From NCBI GenBank assembly GCA_943787925.1, contig CALSOH010000002.1, positions 434,001 through 498,000 of the forward strand: a stretch of DNA of 64,000 nt. The letters are read 5' to 3'. Made by a program: the position numbers and the translations under genes. The DNA is from TMED14 sp003507115 (GTDB lineage Bacteria > Bacteroidota > Bacteroidia > Flavobacteriales > Schleiferiaceae). Positions 62,709 to 64,000 of the stretch are shown here, piece by piece; position 1 is the first letter of the stretch; every line of letters starts with the position of its first letter. Below the pieces are notes generated by a model. It searched no databases and was not told the DNA's origin. It saw only the letters and a program-made list of their open reading frames with translations.

Positions 62709-64000
62709 ATCCCTGCTGTGGCTCCTTGCCCTCTGCCTCCTTCCGCTCGCCGGATGGGGTCAAAAAACAGGTATACTTCGAGGCACCGTGACGGATGCAG
62801 AGTCGAAAGAAACCCTGCCCAATGTTGGCGTGACGCTCGTTGGAACCTACTTGAATGCGGTCACGGACTTTGACGGGCAATTCCAAATACCCGGGGTGCC
62901 CGCCGGCGATTACAGCGTGAAGGTGCAGGTGCTGGGATACGGCACCCAGATCCTCCATGGCATCCGTGTGGAAGCGGGAAAAATCAAAACCCTCACGGTC
63001 AAGTTGAGCTCCTCCGTCGATGTCCTGCAAACCGTGACCGTTCTTGGCCAGCGCGCCCAGGTAGACCTCGAATCTGCGAAGAGCGAACGCTCCATTACCG
63101 GGGACGACATTGCCCAGATGAATGTCCGCTCCGTTGAAGAGGTGGTCTCCCTGCAGGCCGGTGTCGCCAAAACCAACGACGGCATCCAAATCCGGGGAGC
63201 CCGTGTGTACGAAACGGAATACCTCGTCGATGGCATTTCAGCCCAAGATCCTTTGGCGGGTACAGGCTTTGGCGTCCGCGTTCAATCGTCGGCGATTCAG
63301 AGCGTCAAAGTCACGACCGGTGGGGCTTCGGCGGAATACGGTGGGGGCTCTTCGGGCGTCATCTCCACGCGCATTCGCGAGGGGGGCGATCGGCTCGAAA
63401 TTTCAGGGCGCTACCTCCGAGATTACTTGGGTTCGGTCCAGCCGGCCACCAGCTTCAATACCGACCAGGCGGAAGTGAATATTTCCTTTCCGCTTCCGGG
63501 CACCAAAAACAAGGTGACGGTGTTCAATTCGGGAACAATGGACATCACCGATGACTATTTCCCCACGGTTGCCACCCAGCTCTACTCTTCCCTCTTTCCC
63601 GCGGATCCTGCCCAATGGTCGCCCCGCCAAAGCAATAGCTGGACCCATACGGCCAAGATGGGCTGGCAGGTCCGCAGCGGTACGAAGTTGACCCTGACCA
63701 ACCAGCATTCGCTCAACATCAACCAAAATTCTCGCACCCTCCAGATTGTGGGATTTGACGCCATTTTAGCCCCTGGCTACCAATATGCTCGAAGTCGGAA
63801 TTTGGACAATGCGACCACCTACACGCACCATAGCAACCTGACGGCCCTCAACTTGACGCACGTTTTCAACCCCCATTGGGGCTTGACGCTCAGCGCCGGG
63901 CGCATGTTTACCAATTTGCGGGCGGATGCCAATGGTCGCCCTTTCCGCGAGGCAACAGTCGATCAGATTCTCGACGAAGACAACATCGCGTCCTACCCTC
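62692..64000 (+). CDS. TonB-dependent receptor (partial, C-terminus beyond window)
   Basis: The first 436 codons of an outer-membrane receptor; the frame is open at the window edge. It has a signal peptide (residues 1-23, LPLAGWGQ), a carboxypeptidase-regulatory-like domain (about 25-110, GTVTDAESKETLPNVGV), a plug domain (about 120-230, VVSLQAGVAKTNDGIQIRG and YLVDGISAQDPLAG) and the start of the beta-barrel. It lacks the SusC-type signature and is probably a substrate-specific importer. It begins inside the lipoprotein gene (17-base overlap). Energy would come from a TonB such as that at 589-1293. Confidence 0.92.
   Translation, partial: MTLPGKSLLWLLALCLLPLAGWGQKTGILRGTVTDAESKETLPNVGVTLVGTYLNAVTDFDGQFQIPGVPAGDYSVKVQVLGYGTQILHGIRVEAGKIKTLTVKLSSSVDVLQTVTVLGQRAQVDLESAKSERSITGDDIAQMNVRSVEEVVSLQAGVAKTNDGIQIRGARVYETEYLVDGISAQDPLAGTGFGVRVQSSAIQSVKVTTGGASAEYGGGSSGVISTRIREGGDRLEISGRYLRDYLGSVQPATSFNTDQAEVNISFPLPGTKNKVTVFNSGTMDITDDYFPTVATQLYSSLFPADPAQWSPRQSNSWTHTAKMGWQVRSGTKLTLTNQHSLNINQNSRTLQIVGFDAILAPGYQYARSRNLDNATTYTHHSNLTALNLTHVFNPHWGLTLSAGRMFTNLRADANGRPFREATVDQILDEDNIASYP

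Overview
The window looks like a chromosomal stretch from a marine or aquatic Bacteroidota (Flavobacteriia-like, perhaps Cryomorphaceae/Schleiferiaceae), of moderate GC content. The evidence is a full-length type IX secretion translocon gene (sprA), several secreted proteins with T9SS type A sorting domains, a TonB-dependent receptor with a carboxypeptidase-regulatory N-terminus, an alternative complex III operon fused to a cytochrome oxidase, Bacteroidota-type promoters (TAnnTTTG) and near absence of Shine-Dalgarno sequences. No rRNA, tRNA, CRISPR array, transposase or prophage gene was seen, and no gene-free stretch exceeds 300 bases.

Layout. 1-505 is the start of cysQ, cut by the window edge. 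589-9973 (minus) is a housekeeping/secretion cluster: ruvA, sprA, gcvH, a VanZ-like gene and a TonB-family protein. 10010-16228 holds a T9SS cargo gene (minus) and, on plus, a tight set of secreted thioredoxin-like proteins (two Omp28-type, one TlpA-type) around a DUF6029 outer-membrane protein. 16387-18329 is ruvB-queG. 18394-29564 (minus) is the respiratory operon actABCDEF-coxB-coxA. 29695-31443 has a SPOR protein, thioredoxin and rhodaneses. 31537-35247 has yebC and an S9 peptidase with an apparent frameshift. 35466-39610 is an iron-sulfur/2-oxoacid oxidoreductase cluster (mrp, nifU-type, korA, korB). 39654-43147 has rlmN, a secreted protein of unknown role and a small outer-membrane protein. 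43207-46974 is ftsX-DUF3098-uppP-truB plus queA. 47080-52232 has leuS, an M23 peptidase and kynA. 52268-55192 has a PhoR/PhoB-type pair divergent from a PiT-like phosphate permease. 55327-55523 is a receptor gene remnant. 55590 to the right edge is an operon of a secreted nuclease/phosphatase-fold protein, a large secreted protein, an OB-fold T9SS cargo, a lipoprotein and a TonB-dependent receptor.

How it fits together. SprA exports the CTD-bearing proteins seen in two places. The respiratory operon encodes a quinol-to-oxygen chain in one transcript. The right end suggests phosphate control next to an extracellular nucleic-acid (or phosphoester) acquisition locus. The thioredoxin-like set at 10.8-16.2 kb looks like an extracytoplasmic thiol-redox module, one member of which is sent to the cell surface by the T9SS. 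A recurring feature is the promoter motif lying only 4-6 bases before the start codon of several operon-leading genes, which implies leaderless mRNAs.
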